Assembly (NCBI GenBank): GCA_030597865.1
Contig: JAUVQZ010000003.1
Coordinates: forward strand, 1 to 33,209
Length of the DNA: 33,209 nucleotides
Direction of reading: 5' to 3'
From: Pseudomonadota bacterium
GTDB lineage: Bacteria; Desulfobacterota; Desulfobulbia; Desulfobulbales; SURF-16
A model generated the notes under the pieces. The model ran no database searches. It saw only the letters and a list, made by a program, of their open reading frames with translations, and was not told the DNA's origin. Shown piece by piece: positions 1-7,819 of this stretch. Every line of letters begins with the position of its first letter. Position 1 is the stretch's first letter. The position numbers and the translations under genes were made by a program.

Positions 1-1
1 G

Positions 2-304
2 GATGTCCTCAGGATGGCAACCAGTATGGGTGCCTCCTGCCTTGGGATCAAGGATATCGGCACCCTGGAGGAAGGGATGAAGGCGGATCTCATCCTTGTT
101 GATTCACGAAGCCCGCGCCTTACCCCTTTTTTCAGCCCTGATCTCTTGGTGTATGGGGCCAGGGGGGGTGATGTTGACACGGTGATTGTTAACGGCAGCC
201 TGGTTGTCGATCAAGGAGAATTACTCAGCATGGATGTACGGGAAATTATGACAAAGGTACGGGAAATGGCAGGGAAGGTTGCGGGTGGTGATGATGGAAA
301 ATAG
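2..304 (+). CDS. C-terminal part of an amidohydrolase (5'-methylthioadenosine/S-adenosylhomocysteine deaminase-like), truncated by the window start
   Basis: Frame open from base 2 (DVLRMATSMGASCLGIKDIGTLEEGMKADLILVD...). The GxLEEGMKADLILVD motif and 'DTVIVNGSLVVDQGELL' ending are typical of MtaD/SsnA-type amidohydrolases. Confidence 0.85.
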   Translation, partial: DVLRMATSMGASCLGIKDIGTLEEGMKADLILVDSRSPRLTPFFSPDLLVYGARGGDVDTVIVNGSLVVDQGELLSMDVREIMTKVREMAGKVAGGDDGK

Positions 305-986
305 AATTCATGTGCCCCGGTGGGCCATCCACCGCCGCCTTTATGACTGGATGCTCCACTGGGCCCATACCCCGTACGGGGTGCTTGCCCTGGTGATTCT
401 GGCCTTTGCCGAGAGCAGTTTCTTCCCCATTCCTCCGGATGTCCTTCTCATCGCCCTGGTGCTCGGTGCTCCCCAGCGCTGGCGCTATCTGGCCCTGGTC
501 TGCACGGTGGGTTCGGTGCTGGGTGGGCTGGCCGGGTATGGTATCGGGGTGTTCGCCTGGGAAACCGCAGGCCGCTGGATTGTCGAGAACGTCGCCCACA
601 TGGAGCTGGTGCCGGTGGAGGGCCGTCTGGATATCGCCCTGCCCGCCTATCTCACCGAAGCTCTTGGTGAGGCCCTGGGCGGCAGCTATCTCTTTCAGGT
701 CTATGAGCGCTGGAATGCCTGGATTGTCTTTGTCTTTGGCCTTACCCCGCTGCCCTATAAGCTGACCACCATCACGGCCGGGGTTGCCAAGGTCAACATT
801 CCCATCTTTGTGGCCGCATCTGTTGTGGCCCGGGCCGCCCGCTTCTTCGTGGTGGCCTGGATTCTCCATAGGTGGGGGGGGGCGGCCAAGGTCTTTATCG
901 ACCGCTACTTCAACCTGCTCTGCATCGCCTTCACCGTCCTGCTCATCGGCGGCTTTGCTGTGCTGTCACTCGCTCCCGGGAATTAG
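291..986 (+). CDS. YqaA/DedA-like (SNARE-associated) inner-membrane protein
   Basis: ORF 279..986; start probably ATG at 291 or 294. Hydrophobic protein with 'AESSFFPIPPDVLLIALVLG' and 'FGLTPLPYKLTTITAGVAKV', typical of the YqaA/DedA family. Confidence 0.85.
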   Translation: MMENRIHVPRWAIHRRLYDWMLHWAHTPYGVLALVILAFAESSFFPIPPDVLLIALVLGAPQRWRYLALVCTVGSVLGGLAGYGIGVFAWETAGRWIVENVAHMELVPVEGRLDIALPAYLTEALGEALGGSYLFQVYERWNAWIVFVFGLTPLPYKLTTITAGVAKVNIPIFVAASVVARAARFFVVAWILHRWGGAAKVFIDRYFNLLCIAFTVLLIGGFAVLSLAPGN

Positions 987-1166
987 GTGATGGGCTGAAG
1001 GGGTAAGTGAAGAGGGGGCTGGCTGCTTGAAAGATGGGATAGGAACATCTGAGACAGGGCACAGGGCCCCCTTGTTGGGAAAGATGGGGTGGAGAGGTGT
1101 GGCCTGCCAGGGTGGAGGTGGGTGTTTGGCAATGGCGTAGATGGCTGACGGTGATGCAGAGGCCTG

Positions 1167-1808
1167 CTATTGGTGCCAGCCTTGACTGCCAATGAGGTTG
1201 ACAAAGCGGACATGCTCAATAACCTGGCGGCTCATCTCGCCATTTTCCTTTTTAAGCACCACGAGTTGCTGGGAGTCGCGGTCGCCAATGGGGATAACCA
1301 GACGGCCGGGATCGGCAAGCTGGTCAATAAGGGCATTGGGGATGTCAGGGCCGCCTGCCGTGACAATAATGGCATCAAAGGGGCTGTACTGGGGCCAGCC
1401 CAGGGTGCCGTCATCCGTGGTGCAGATGGCGTTAAAGACCTGAAGTTGATCCAGGGTCTGCCTGGCGCGAATATGGAGCTCCTTGAGGCGCTCAACGGAA
1501 AAAACCCGCTCGGCAAGCTTGGCCAGCACCGCTGTCTGGTAGCCACAGCCCGTGCCGATTTCGAGCACGGTCTCCTCACCGTTAAGCTCCAGGGCTTGGG
1601 TCATAAGGGCGACAATATAGGGCTGGGAGATGGTCTGGCCCAGGCCGATGGGCATGGAAAAATCGCCATAGGCCTGGCTGCCCAGGGCATCCTGGACAAA
1701 GAGATGACGGGGCACAGTGGCCATGGCATCAAGGACGCGTTGGTCTGTAATCCCGCGGGGGATCAGCTGCTCGCGGAGCATCCGCATTCTGGCGGATTCA
1801 AAACTCAT
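1167..1808 (-). CDS. pcm: protein-L-isoaspartate O-methyltransferase
   Basis: From ATG at 1808: MSFESARMRMLREQLIPRGITDQRVLDAMATVPRHLFV...GLGQTISQPYIVALMTQALEL...VLEIGTGCGYQTAVLA. Classic PCMT motifs. The longer ORF start (1943) overlaps the upstream gene. Confidence 0.95.
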   Translation of the reverse strand: MSFESARMRMLREQLIPRGITDQRVLDAMATVPRHLFVQDALGSQAYGDFSMPIGLGQTISQPYIVALMTQALELNGEETVLEIGTGCGYQTAVLAKLAERVFSVERLKELHIRARQTLDQLQVFNAICTTDDGTLGWPQYSPFDAIIVTAGGPDIPNALIDQLADPGRLVIPIGDRDSQQLVVLKKENGEMSRQVIEHVRFVNLIGSQGWHQ

Positions 1809-1812
1809 GGTC

Positions 1813-2199
1813 TTATTCAGCGGAGGGTTTTTGGGAAAGGGCCTGATCTTCGTACTCTTTTTCACTGGCGGCCCGGTACTGGCAATTGGTGACGATGTCG
1901 CCAGTAAAGGTGATGTAGACAAGGTCGTAGGAGGCAGAGCCAAAGGCCCAGTTTAATACCGGGATCTTCTTGAGCAGGCTTTTATGCTCCTGGACAAAGA
2001 TCCAGATCTCGCCGGTCCCTGTTGTTTTCTTGAATTCCGGGGTTCCCATAAAGGTACGGACATCCTCTTTAGTGGTGCCCTGGCTAATGAGACCGGCATC
2101 CGAGCTGAGGTGACGGATGGGTTCCTTACTACAACCGGCATTCAAGAGAATCATGACAAGGGAAAGGCAGCAGAGAATCGAGCTGAGGGTGTATTTCAT
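1813..2199 (-). CDS. BamE/SmpA-OmlA-like outer-membrane lipoprotein
   Basis: Signal peptide and lipobox (ILLNAGC), then 'LISQGTTKEDVRTFMGTPEFKKTTGTGEIWIF...'. 4 bp upstream of the pcm start. Confidence 0.7.
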   Translation of the reverse strand: MKYTLSSILCCLSLVMILLNAGCSKEPIRHLSSDAGLISQGTTKEDVRTFMGTPEFKKTTGTGEIWIFVQEHKSLLKKIPVLNWAFGSASYDLVYITFTGDIVTNCQYRAASEKEYEDQALSQKPSAE

Positions 2200-2603
2200 G
2201 GCAAGGTATAATGTCCTGAAATTGTATAGAAAATATGAAGTGCCCCATCAGGCACAACGCTTATTTTTTGAAAGAATTAGATTAGTCGGAAGAGTTGAAA
2301 TTTGCAAGCATCCAGGGGGATTAAGGGCAAAGAGTTCTTGGTAGATTTTTTTTTAAAAAATGGTCAACCCCCTGAAACAGCCGGAGAAAATTGTAGAATT
2401 CCTTGACCAGATGGGTGAAGTTGTAATAGGTTAATGTGAAATATGAGGTAACTAGTTAGAAATCCATGGGAATTTGAAGGTTAGTTGCCTGGAGGGGGAG
2501 CACTACATGTTGTGGGTGTCCTCTTTTTGAAAAACGTGGTGGCTTTAGCGGTCACCCCGGCGGGGCAAGCGATCCAGCCGGGTAGAGAGAAGGTAAAAGA
2601 ATC

Positions 2604-3347
2604 ATGCGTTGCCCAAAATGTAGTTTTATCTCATTTGACAAAGTGACTTTCTGTGTGAAGTGTTCCGCCGATGTAACGGAGATTGCCCACGCCCTAAACG
2701 GCACAGCTTTTAAACCCCTCGGCACTTTTTTTCTGGGCACCCTTATTCCCGACTATGCAGAAGTATTTATTACCGACCAAGTGGCCGATGATTTCTCCTT
2801 TGATAGCGATGCTGATGATCTTGATATCAGCATGGATGCGGTTGGTGATTTTGGTGAAGTTCCTGACCTGCCCGGTGATATCAGCGATGACGATTTGTCC
2901 CCGGCCTCCGAAGATATTTCTGAATTTGAAGGTGATGAACTCTCCCTGGATGGTCATGAGGTACCTGATATGGATCTCTCAAGCTTCGGGGAGGACACAG
3001 GCTTCAAGGCTGGGCCTGAACCCGTAGAAGAGGCCAGCTTTGATGATGTTCCGGAGTTTGACCTTGGTGGTGTTGAACTTGAGGAAGATGTTGACCTGGA
3101 AATGGCTGGTGAAGGTGTTGATCTTGAGGAAGATGTTGACCTGGAGATGGCCGGTGAAGATCTTGATCTTGAGCTTGACGGCATAGCTACCCCTGACTTT
3201 TCTGGTATTGATCTGAGCCTTGGCGACGATGAGCTTGAAATGGCCGGCGACGGCGATGGGGAAATAGTTGAACTCGGTGATCTTGAGATGGAGGTTGAGA
3301 AAGAAAAAGGCAACGGCGCAGCCGAACTTCCCGACCTGGAATTGTAA
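2604..3347 (+). CDS. N-terminal zinc-ribbon (two CxxC) protein with a very acidic, repetitive C-terminal region
   Basis: MRCPKCSFISFDKVTFCVKCSADV..., then an Asp/Glu-rich region with repeated 'DLEEDVDLEMAGE' units. The + frame fits better than the antisense ORFs. Confidence 0.75.
   Translation: MRCPKCSFISFDKVTFCVKCSADVTEIAHALNGTAFKPLGTFFLGTLIPDYAEVFITDQVADDFSFDSDADDLDISMDAVGDFGEVPDLPGDISDDDLSPASEDISEFEGDELSLDGHEVPDMDLSSFGEDTGFKAGPEPVEEASFDDVPEFDLGGVELEEDVDLEMAGEGVDLEEDVDLEMAGEDLDLELDGIATPDFSGIDLSLGDDELEMAGDGDGEIVELGDLEMEVEKEKGNGAAELPDLEL
3072..3161 (+). repeat. Two tandem 45-bp in-frame repeats in the acidic protein gene
   Basis: gttgaacttgaggaagatgttgacctggaaatggctggtgaaggt (3072-3116), then gttgatcttgaggaagatgttgacctggagatggccggtgaagat (3117-3161). 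Confidence 0.9.
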
Positions 3348-3372
3348 AGGCACATCGCCCTTGCTGGCAAGT

Positions 3373-3423
3373 AAAAAGCCCCAATGTCATAGCCTTAAGA
3401 GGCTTGATAAAGGGGCTTTTTTA
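3373..3423 (+). terminator. Rho-independent terminator after the acidic protein gene
   Basis: aaaaagcccc...ggggctttttt inverted repeat followed by a T-run. Confidence 0.75.
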
Positions 3424-3518
3424 TGTCCTGCGTTACGGGCCTCTGCCCTTCACCGGGCTTGGGGGTTTTGCGCCCTTGCAGAGTTTTAACAGGGGGCCCT
3501 GCATCCCTAAAATTGTCC

Positions 3519-3548
3519 TTGACAAGGGCAAGGCCTTTCGCGTAATGT
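3519..3548 (+). promoter_or_regulatory. Putative sigma-70-type promoter for tRNA-Phe
   Basis: TTGACA (3519-3524), 18-nt spacer, TAATGT (3543-3548, weak -10), 13 nt before the tRNA. Confidence 0.45.
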
Positions 3549-3561
3549 AGGCGCTCTTTTC

Positions 3562-3637
<76 letters not shown>

Positions 3638-3644
3638 AGACATT

Positions 3645-3682
3645 AAAGGCCTTACAGCATTTTCGCTGTAAGGCCTTTTTTC
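3645..3682 (+). terminator. Rho-independent terminator downstream of tRNA-Phe
   Basis: aaaggccttacag cattttcg ctgtaaggccttttttc: strong stem plus T-run. Confidence 0.85.
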
Positions 3683-3916
3683 GTTTCTGGTCGTCCTCTG
3701 GTCTTTGGGAGATTTTTCCCGCTTTCTGTGTACAGGGGGGCATATAGAATGAGAATATTGAGAAATGGGGAAAGGTAGAGACTAGAATGATACTTTTGCT
3801 AGACTTTTAGGGGCTTAAGGAGAGTTTTGCGAAAAATAATTTTGGGAAATTTAAAAAAGAGTAAATTTGCTGAGATTGGCAAGCTTGCTCTTTTTTTGCA
3901 TTTAAAATAAGAAAAA

Positions 3917-4420
3917 TTAAGCGTTCTTTCCTGGTGGGTTTATGGCCGCTTTTATGTTTTGAATTTCAATCTGAATTTTGTGGAACTTTTTATGGTCTGG
4001 AGAAAGACCTTTTCTGCTAGGGTCCTCAAAATTCCCACCTGTGATTTCGTCACTTAGTATTCTGATCTCCTGAGAAATATCTATACTGATAGCACTTGCG
4101 TTGTCTTCAATGTCTTGAAGATGCAATCTTATTTTTAACGCCCTCATTTTATTTTCAGGCGTTGAATCTTCGTCTGTCAACCAATAGAGTGCACCGAGGT
4201 CGAACAGAGAATCAGCTAAGGAGTATATTTTTTCTCTGCGCCAATGCCGCTGGCTGTTTATGTCGTTGATACGAGTTTCAAGTTTAATATTGCTTGTCGT
4301 TGCGTCTTCCGATTTTCGCAAACTGTAAAAGCTGAAAAGAAGTGCCACTAAAGCAATTCCTATTTCCCAATAATCTTTTACTGAGAAGGCAAGCTGGGCT
4401 TGATCTGCAGGGGTTGCCAT
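3917..4420 (-). CDS. hypothetical protein with one N-terminal TM helix and a cytoplasmic helical region
   Basis: MATPADQAQLAFSVKDYWEIGIALVALLFSFYSLRKS...; starts 3 bp after the stop of the STAS-like gene, apparently co-transcribed. Confidence 0.6.
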   Translation of the reverse strand: MATPADQAQLAFSVKDYWEIGIALVALLFSFYSLRKSEDATTSNIKLETRINDINSQRHWRREKIYSLADSLFDLGALYWLTDEDSTPENKMRALKIRLHLQDIEDNASAISIDISQEIRILSDEITGGNFEDPSRKGLSPDHKKFHKIQIEIQNIKAAINPPGKNA

Positions 4421-4423
4421 TTT

Positions 4424-4771
4424 CTATTTGTCCAGACTGTCGGTGTTGTTTTTTTGGACTTGGGCGTTATGAATATAGTTGCGAATAGAATCGATTACAC
4501 TTTTGCGCCGACCAACCAATTCAAGACGATTTGACAGATCGTCTTCAGAAAAGTTGTCTTCTCTAACAAGACCGCCAAAGGCTTCCTCAAGAAAGGAAGA
4601 GCCATATCCAAGCGTTCCATCAAGTTCAATGACAATGGCATCATTTTTTTTGAGAGCTTTTTTGAGTAGGTTGCGCCTGAATCCCTCCCCGGTGAATTTC
4701 CCATCCTTCTGATACCTGCCGGCAGGATAAGCTGAAAATTCTTTGGAGATATTAATTATCTTTTTCTTCAT
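4424..4771 (-). CDS. STAS-like domain protein (DUF4325 type)
   Basis: 'AIVIELDGTLGYGSSFLEEAFGGLVRE' matches the DUF4325 signature (DGxxGYGSSFLEEAFGGLVR) from memory. Overlaps the upstream ATPase gene by 20 bp. Confidence 0.8.
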   Translation of the reverse strand: MKKKIINISKEFSAYPAGRYQKDGKFTGEGFRRNLLKKALKKNDAIVIELDGTLGYGSSFLEEAFGGLVREDNFSEDDLSNRLELVGRRKSVIDSIRNYIHNAQVQKNNTDSLDK

Positions 4772-5855
4772 CTGATTTGCTTCCTATTGATGGCAGCGCG
4801 TCTAGAGGAACGCTCCAAGCTACGACCGTGCCCATTATAGAATCTTTAAAATTGCGTGAACGTTCAATGTTTTCTTTACCATTGCCCTCATAAACATACA
4901 CACCTTTTTGGCTAAAAATACCAAGTCTGCCACTATGCGTAAAGTCAATAAAGTTTTTCAACTCCACCATTCCCAGGCCTCTATGGGGTTGATATGATCT
5001 GCTCCGCCCTTCTTCCATTGCAACTTCAATTAGTCTGCTGTGATTGTCAGATTTGAATAAAGATTTGAATTTTTGAAATAAGTCTGGGTGTTTATTCTTC
5101 AGGGAGCTGGGGATGCCTACTCCAAGATCACAAACAATAACATGTAGAATTTTGTCCTTGATCCCGGTAAACATCCACCATTTTTTCTTACCATAGAGGT
5201 GTGTGTGTGTTCCATCGTCGGGATAGGCGTGCATTACAGAGTTAGTAATTGCTTCACCGACACCGGTGAACAAGATATCCGTCACGCTATCATTAAGGCT
5301 GTGCATTTTTGCTACCTCAACAATAAGTTTTCCGGCTTTATCCGCTTCTATCTTAGTCCCATGCGTATGTTGCCAGCAAACTACGTCCTTGTCTGTTATG
5401 GGTATATTCTCCCTGATGCCGAGGAGGTCAGAAAGGCCAACCTGATGGAAAACTTGTGCTGTGACAGGGTCTTTTGGACTGTTCCCTCGGATAAATTTAT
5501 TGCCTTTTATGCTTTTGATTCTGTCAATCTCAGCTTGCACTAAAATAAAACCAACAACTTCTGCTTTATTTGATTTGCTGAAGTCTATAAAAACTGGCTG
5601 ATTTTTGTTTATCGTTGTTCTGCGAAGTTTGTATAGCCAAGGCAAAAGGCAATTCATGCCATCGGATGAACTGCACCCTAACTCATTTGGCCCAAGAATA
5701 GTCTTGTAGTTTATACTTTCAAATTCACGATAATAGCTGTGGCTTTTAATTCTGTTTCTATATTTTTTTTTGTCTTTGGTTCGTTTGTTTCTTTTCCTTC
5801 TCTTTTTTGAAATTCGCAAAAAACGAATCCGTTGTTCTTGGAGGATTTTTTTCAT
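4752..5855 (-). CDS. GHKL/HATPase-type ATP-binding protein with a possible N-terminal STAS-like region
   Basis: N-box-like 'VGEAITNSVMHAYPDDG', G1-like 'VIVCDLGVGIPSSL', G2-like 'RGLGMVELKNFI', 'GTVVAWSVPL'. No HisKA-like H-box. Confidence 0.75.
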   Translation of the reverse strand: MKKILQEQRIRFLRISKKRRKRNKRTKDKKKYRNRIKSHSYYREFESINYKTILGPNELGCSSSDGMNCLLPWLYKLRRTTINKNQPVFIDFSKSNKAEVVGFILVQAEIDRIKSIKGNKFIRGNSPKDPVTAQVFHQVGLSDLLGIRENIPITDKDVVCWQHTHGTKIEADKAGKLIVEVAKMHSLNDSVTDILFTGVGEAITNSVMHAYPDDGTHTHLYGKKKWWMFTGIKDKILHVIVCDLGVGIPSSLKNKHPDLFQKFKSLFKSDNHSRLIEVAMEEGRSRSYQPHRGLGMVELKNFIDFTHSGRLGIFSQKGVYVYEGNGKENIERSRNFKDSIMGTVVAWSVPLDALPSIGSKSDEEKDN

Positions 5856-5971
5856 AGTTTCTCTGTCTTAAATATTCTTTATTCGGCATCACGCTTGGTG
5901 ATTAGTTGTTTGCGACTTGTTGTGAGAATGCCTGGCGGCATTGGTTGATGTTTTGTGTTGTTTTGAGGGTC

Positions 5972-6388
5972 TCATCTTTTGGCCACTGGTGTTCCTTTGT
6001 GACTCGTGCCGGTAAAATTGTCGAATTTGTCATCTGAAATGTTTAATTCCGCGCTAAAAGAAATATTCATCCCGGAATTTGGGTCTGTGTATAATCCTTC
6101 AGTTCTTAGAAGAGCAGTTTTTTTTGAAGGGTTCACTTCTTCAACAACCATTGAAATGTAGGTGTGATGTTTTGAGGATTGATAATACGTCTTTCCGCCT
6201 AAACTAGCAGTACTGGTAATGGTCTTGTAGTTGTCTCTGCTGGTTGACTTAATCTCTGCCCCTTCATAAATCATTGATTTGACCAAAACTATTTCAAAGA
6301 AGTTATCCTTGTCTTCCCCGAAAAAGATTGATACGGCGGATTTTTTGTTCAGCATGAGGTCGAAGTCTGGAATAGCCAAGAACCCCAC
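5972..6388 (-). CDS. hypothetical protein, possibly truncated at its 5' end by the RAYT element
   Basis: ORF of 138 aa from a GTG at 6388; the frame stays open to ~6436, inside the left end of the RAYT element. No recognised domain. Confidence 0.4.
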   Translation of the reverse strand: MGFLAIPDFDLMLNKKSAVSIFFGEDKDNFFEIVLVKSMIYEGAEIKSTSRDNYKTITSTASLGGKTYYQSSKHHTYISMVVEEVNPSKKTALLRTEGLYTDPNSGMNISFSAELNISDDKFDNFTGTSHKGTPVAKR

Positions 6389-6391
6389 CGG

Positions 6392-6431
6392 ATTATGTTC
6401 CCCATTTTGTGCAAGAATCTGGGGACATAAT
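6392..6431. repeat. REP-like palindrome at the left end of the RAYT element
   Basis: attatgttcccc (6392-6403) / ggggacataat (6421-6431): inverted repeat with one bulged base. Confidence 0.6.
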
Positions 6432-7149
6432 ACCCATTATTGATGACTTTACTTCTTTCCGTGACATTCCTTAAGCATGGCAAGAATGAAAAGAGTAGTG
6501 GTTCCAGGCTACCCACATCATGTTGTTCAGCGTGGAGTTCGCTCTATGGATATTTTTTTCCATGACGATGATAGGCGAGAGTATTTGCAACTCCTCCGCA
6601 CACAATCACAACGATTTGGGGTGCAGTTTATCTCATATTGCCTTATGGCAAATCATGTCCATTTATTTGCAATCCCAGAACAATCAGACGAGCTTAGCTC
6701 GTGCCATCGGTGAAGCTCATCGGCTTTACACTCGGATGATAAATTTTAGAAAAAAAGACCGAGGGTATTTGTTTCAAGGGCGCTTCTCCTCCTGTCCTGT
6801 GCAAACAGGAGAATATCTTTATGCGGCAGTCCGCTATGTAGAACGCAATCCGGTAAGGGCAAAAATGGTTTTGCATCCCTGGGACTTTCCATGGTCAAGT
6901 GCTGCATTTCATGCAGGAACAATTGACCATGATCCACTTGTCGTCGAATCGCCACTATTGTCTGAAATAAATGCTTGGCAAGATTTTTTAAGTACAGACT
7001 CTGACCTATGCGGCGAATTAAAACAAAAAAGCCGCACTGGTCGACCTTGTGGTACAGATCATTTTTTTGCGACAGTTGAGAGAATTTCAGGCCGAGATCT
7101 ACGCCCCCAATCACCTGGTCGTCCGCGCAATAAATAGTATTAGGTCCCC
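6421..7149 (+). mobile_element. REP-associated tyrosine transposase (RAYT) element bounded by inverted ends
   Basis: ggggacataatac (6421-6433) and gtattaggtcccc (7137-7149) are inverted with 12/13 matches and flank the transposase. Confidence 0.65.
6477..7137 (+). pseudogene. Frameshifted Y1 (IS200-like/RAYT) transposase
   Basis: Frame 1: MARMKRVVVPGYPHHVVQRGVRSMDIFF...ISYCLMANHVHLFAIPEQSDE. It continues in another frame as LARAIGEAHRLYTRMINFRKKDRGYLFQGRFSSCPV...YVERNPVRAKMV...PWSSAAFH. Extra base near 6697 (gagcttAgctcgtgcc). Confidence 0.85.
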
Positions 7150-7168
7150 GTATTCGTGTTTTTTCCCA

Positions 7169-7819
7169 TTATACCTGTTGAAATAATTGCCAGCCATATA
7201 TCGCGGTGAGAATTAAGGTGTAAAGCATTAGGGCATAATACCAGCGACCGGCAAATTTAGGGGTCTTGACAGGCGCGACATTAAAAGCGGCCAGGACCAT
7301 AAGCAGGATATAGAGGGCAGCCGTAAAAAAAGTTTGCTCGACCATGCCGTTAAATATAAAGGCACCGGTCAGAATGACAACATTGTTATCCAGGGCCAGT
7401 CCCATATAGGTCGACTCGTCAACCAGACCGAAGACATTGAAGTAGCTGAGTCGGAGTACCCCGGTGGCGACAATAATAAAGGCTCCTGGTAGGAACCAGG
7501 GGCTGAAATGCCCGTAGCTTAACAGAATAATGGCCGGACAGATACTGAAGCTGACAATGTCGATTAGGGAATCTAGCTGCCCCCCGAACTCTCGCTGTTT
7601 ATCGTTCCGCCCTTTCAACCGCCGGGCAATAATGCCATCGGTCCAATCAAAGAATACCGCCCATATCAGGCCGATCATCGCGGCTGGAAAGATGCCAAGT
7701 ATTGCATAATAAATAGCGAGGACCGCGCATAGAAGTCCGGCCAGAGAACAGATATTCGGCAGATCTTTGGCAAAAGAGAGTATGGAGACCGGGGTGTCCG
7801 TTGAGTTAGGACTTGCCAT
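7169..7819 (-). CDS. CDP-alcohol phosphatidyltransferase family membrane protein
   Basis: DWTDGIIARRLKGRNDKQREFGGQLDSLID matches D(x2)DG(x2)AR...G(x3)D(x3)D, with an AR-to-G gap of 12 residues. Multiple TM helices. Confidence 0.85.
   Translation of the reverse strand: MASPNSTDTPVSILSFAKDLPNICSLAGLLCAVLAIYYAILGIFPAAMIGLIWAVFFDWTDGIIARRLKGRNDKQREFGGQLDSLIDIVSFSICPAIILLSYGHFSPWFLPGAFIIVATGVLRLSYFNVFGLVDESTYMGLALDNNVVILTGAFIFNGMVEQTFFTAALYILLMVLAAFNVAPVKTPKFAGRWYYALMLYTLILTAIYGWQLFQQV

Noticed and set aside
246-869. Minus-strand 207-aa ORF
   Set aside because: Antisense to the well-supported YqaA/DedA-like gene; low-complexity G/H/P/Q-rich composition typical of shadow ORFs in GC-rich coding DNA.
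1170-1892. Plus-strand 240-aa ORF
   Set aside because: Antisense shadow of pcm, whose motifs are unambiguous.
2954-3370. Minus-strand Ser-rich ORFs (138 and 124 aa)
   Set aside because: Antisense of the acidic repeat region; Ser/Arg-rich composition is the mirror of Asp/Glu codons.
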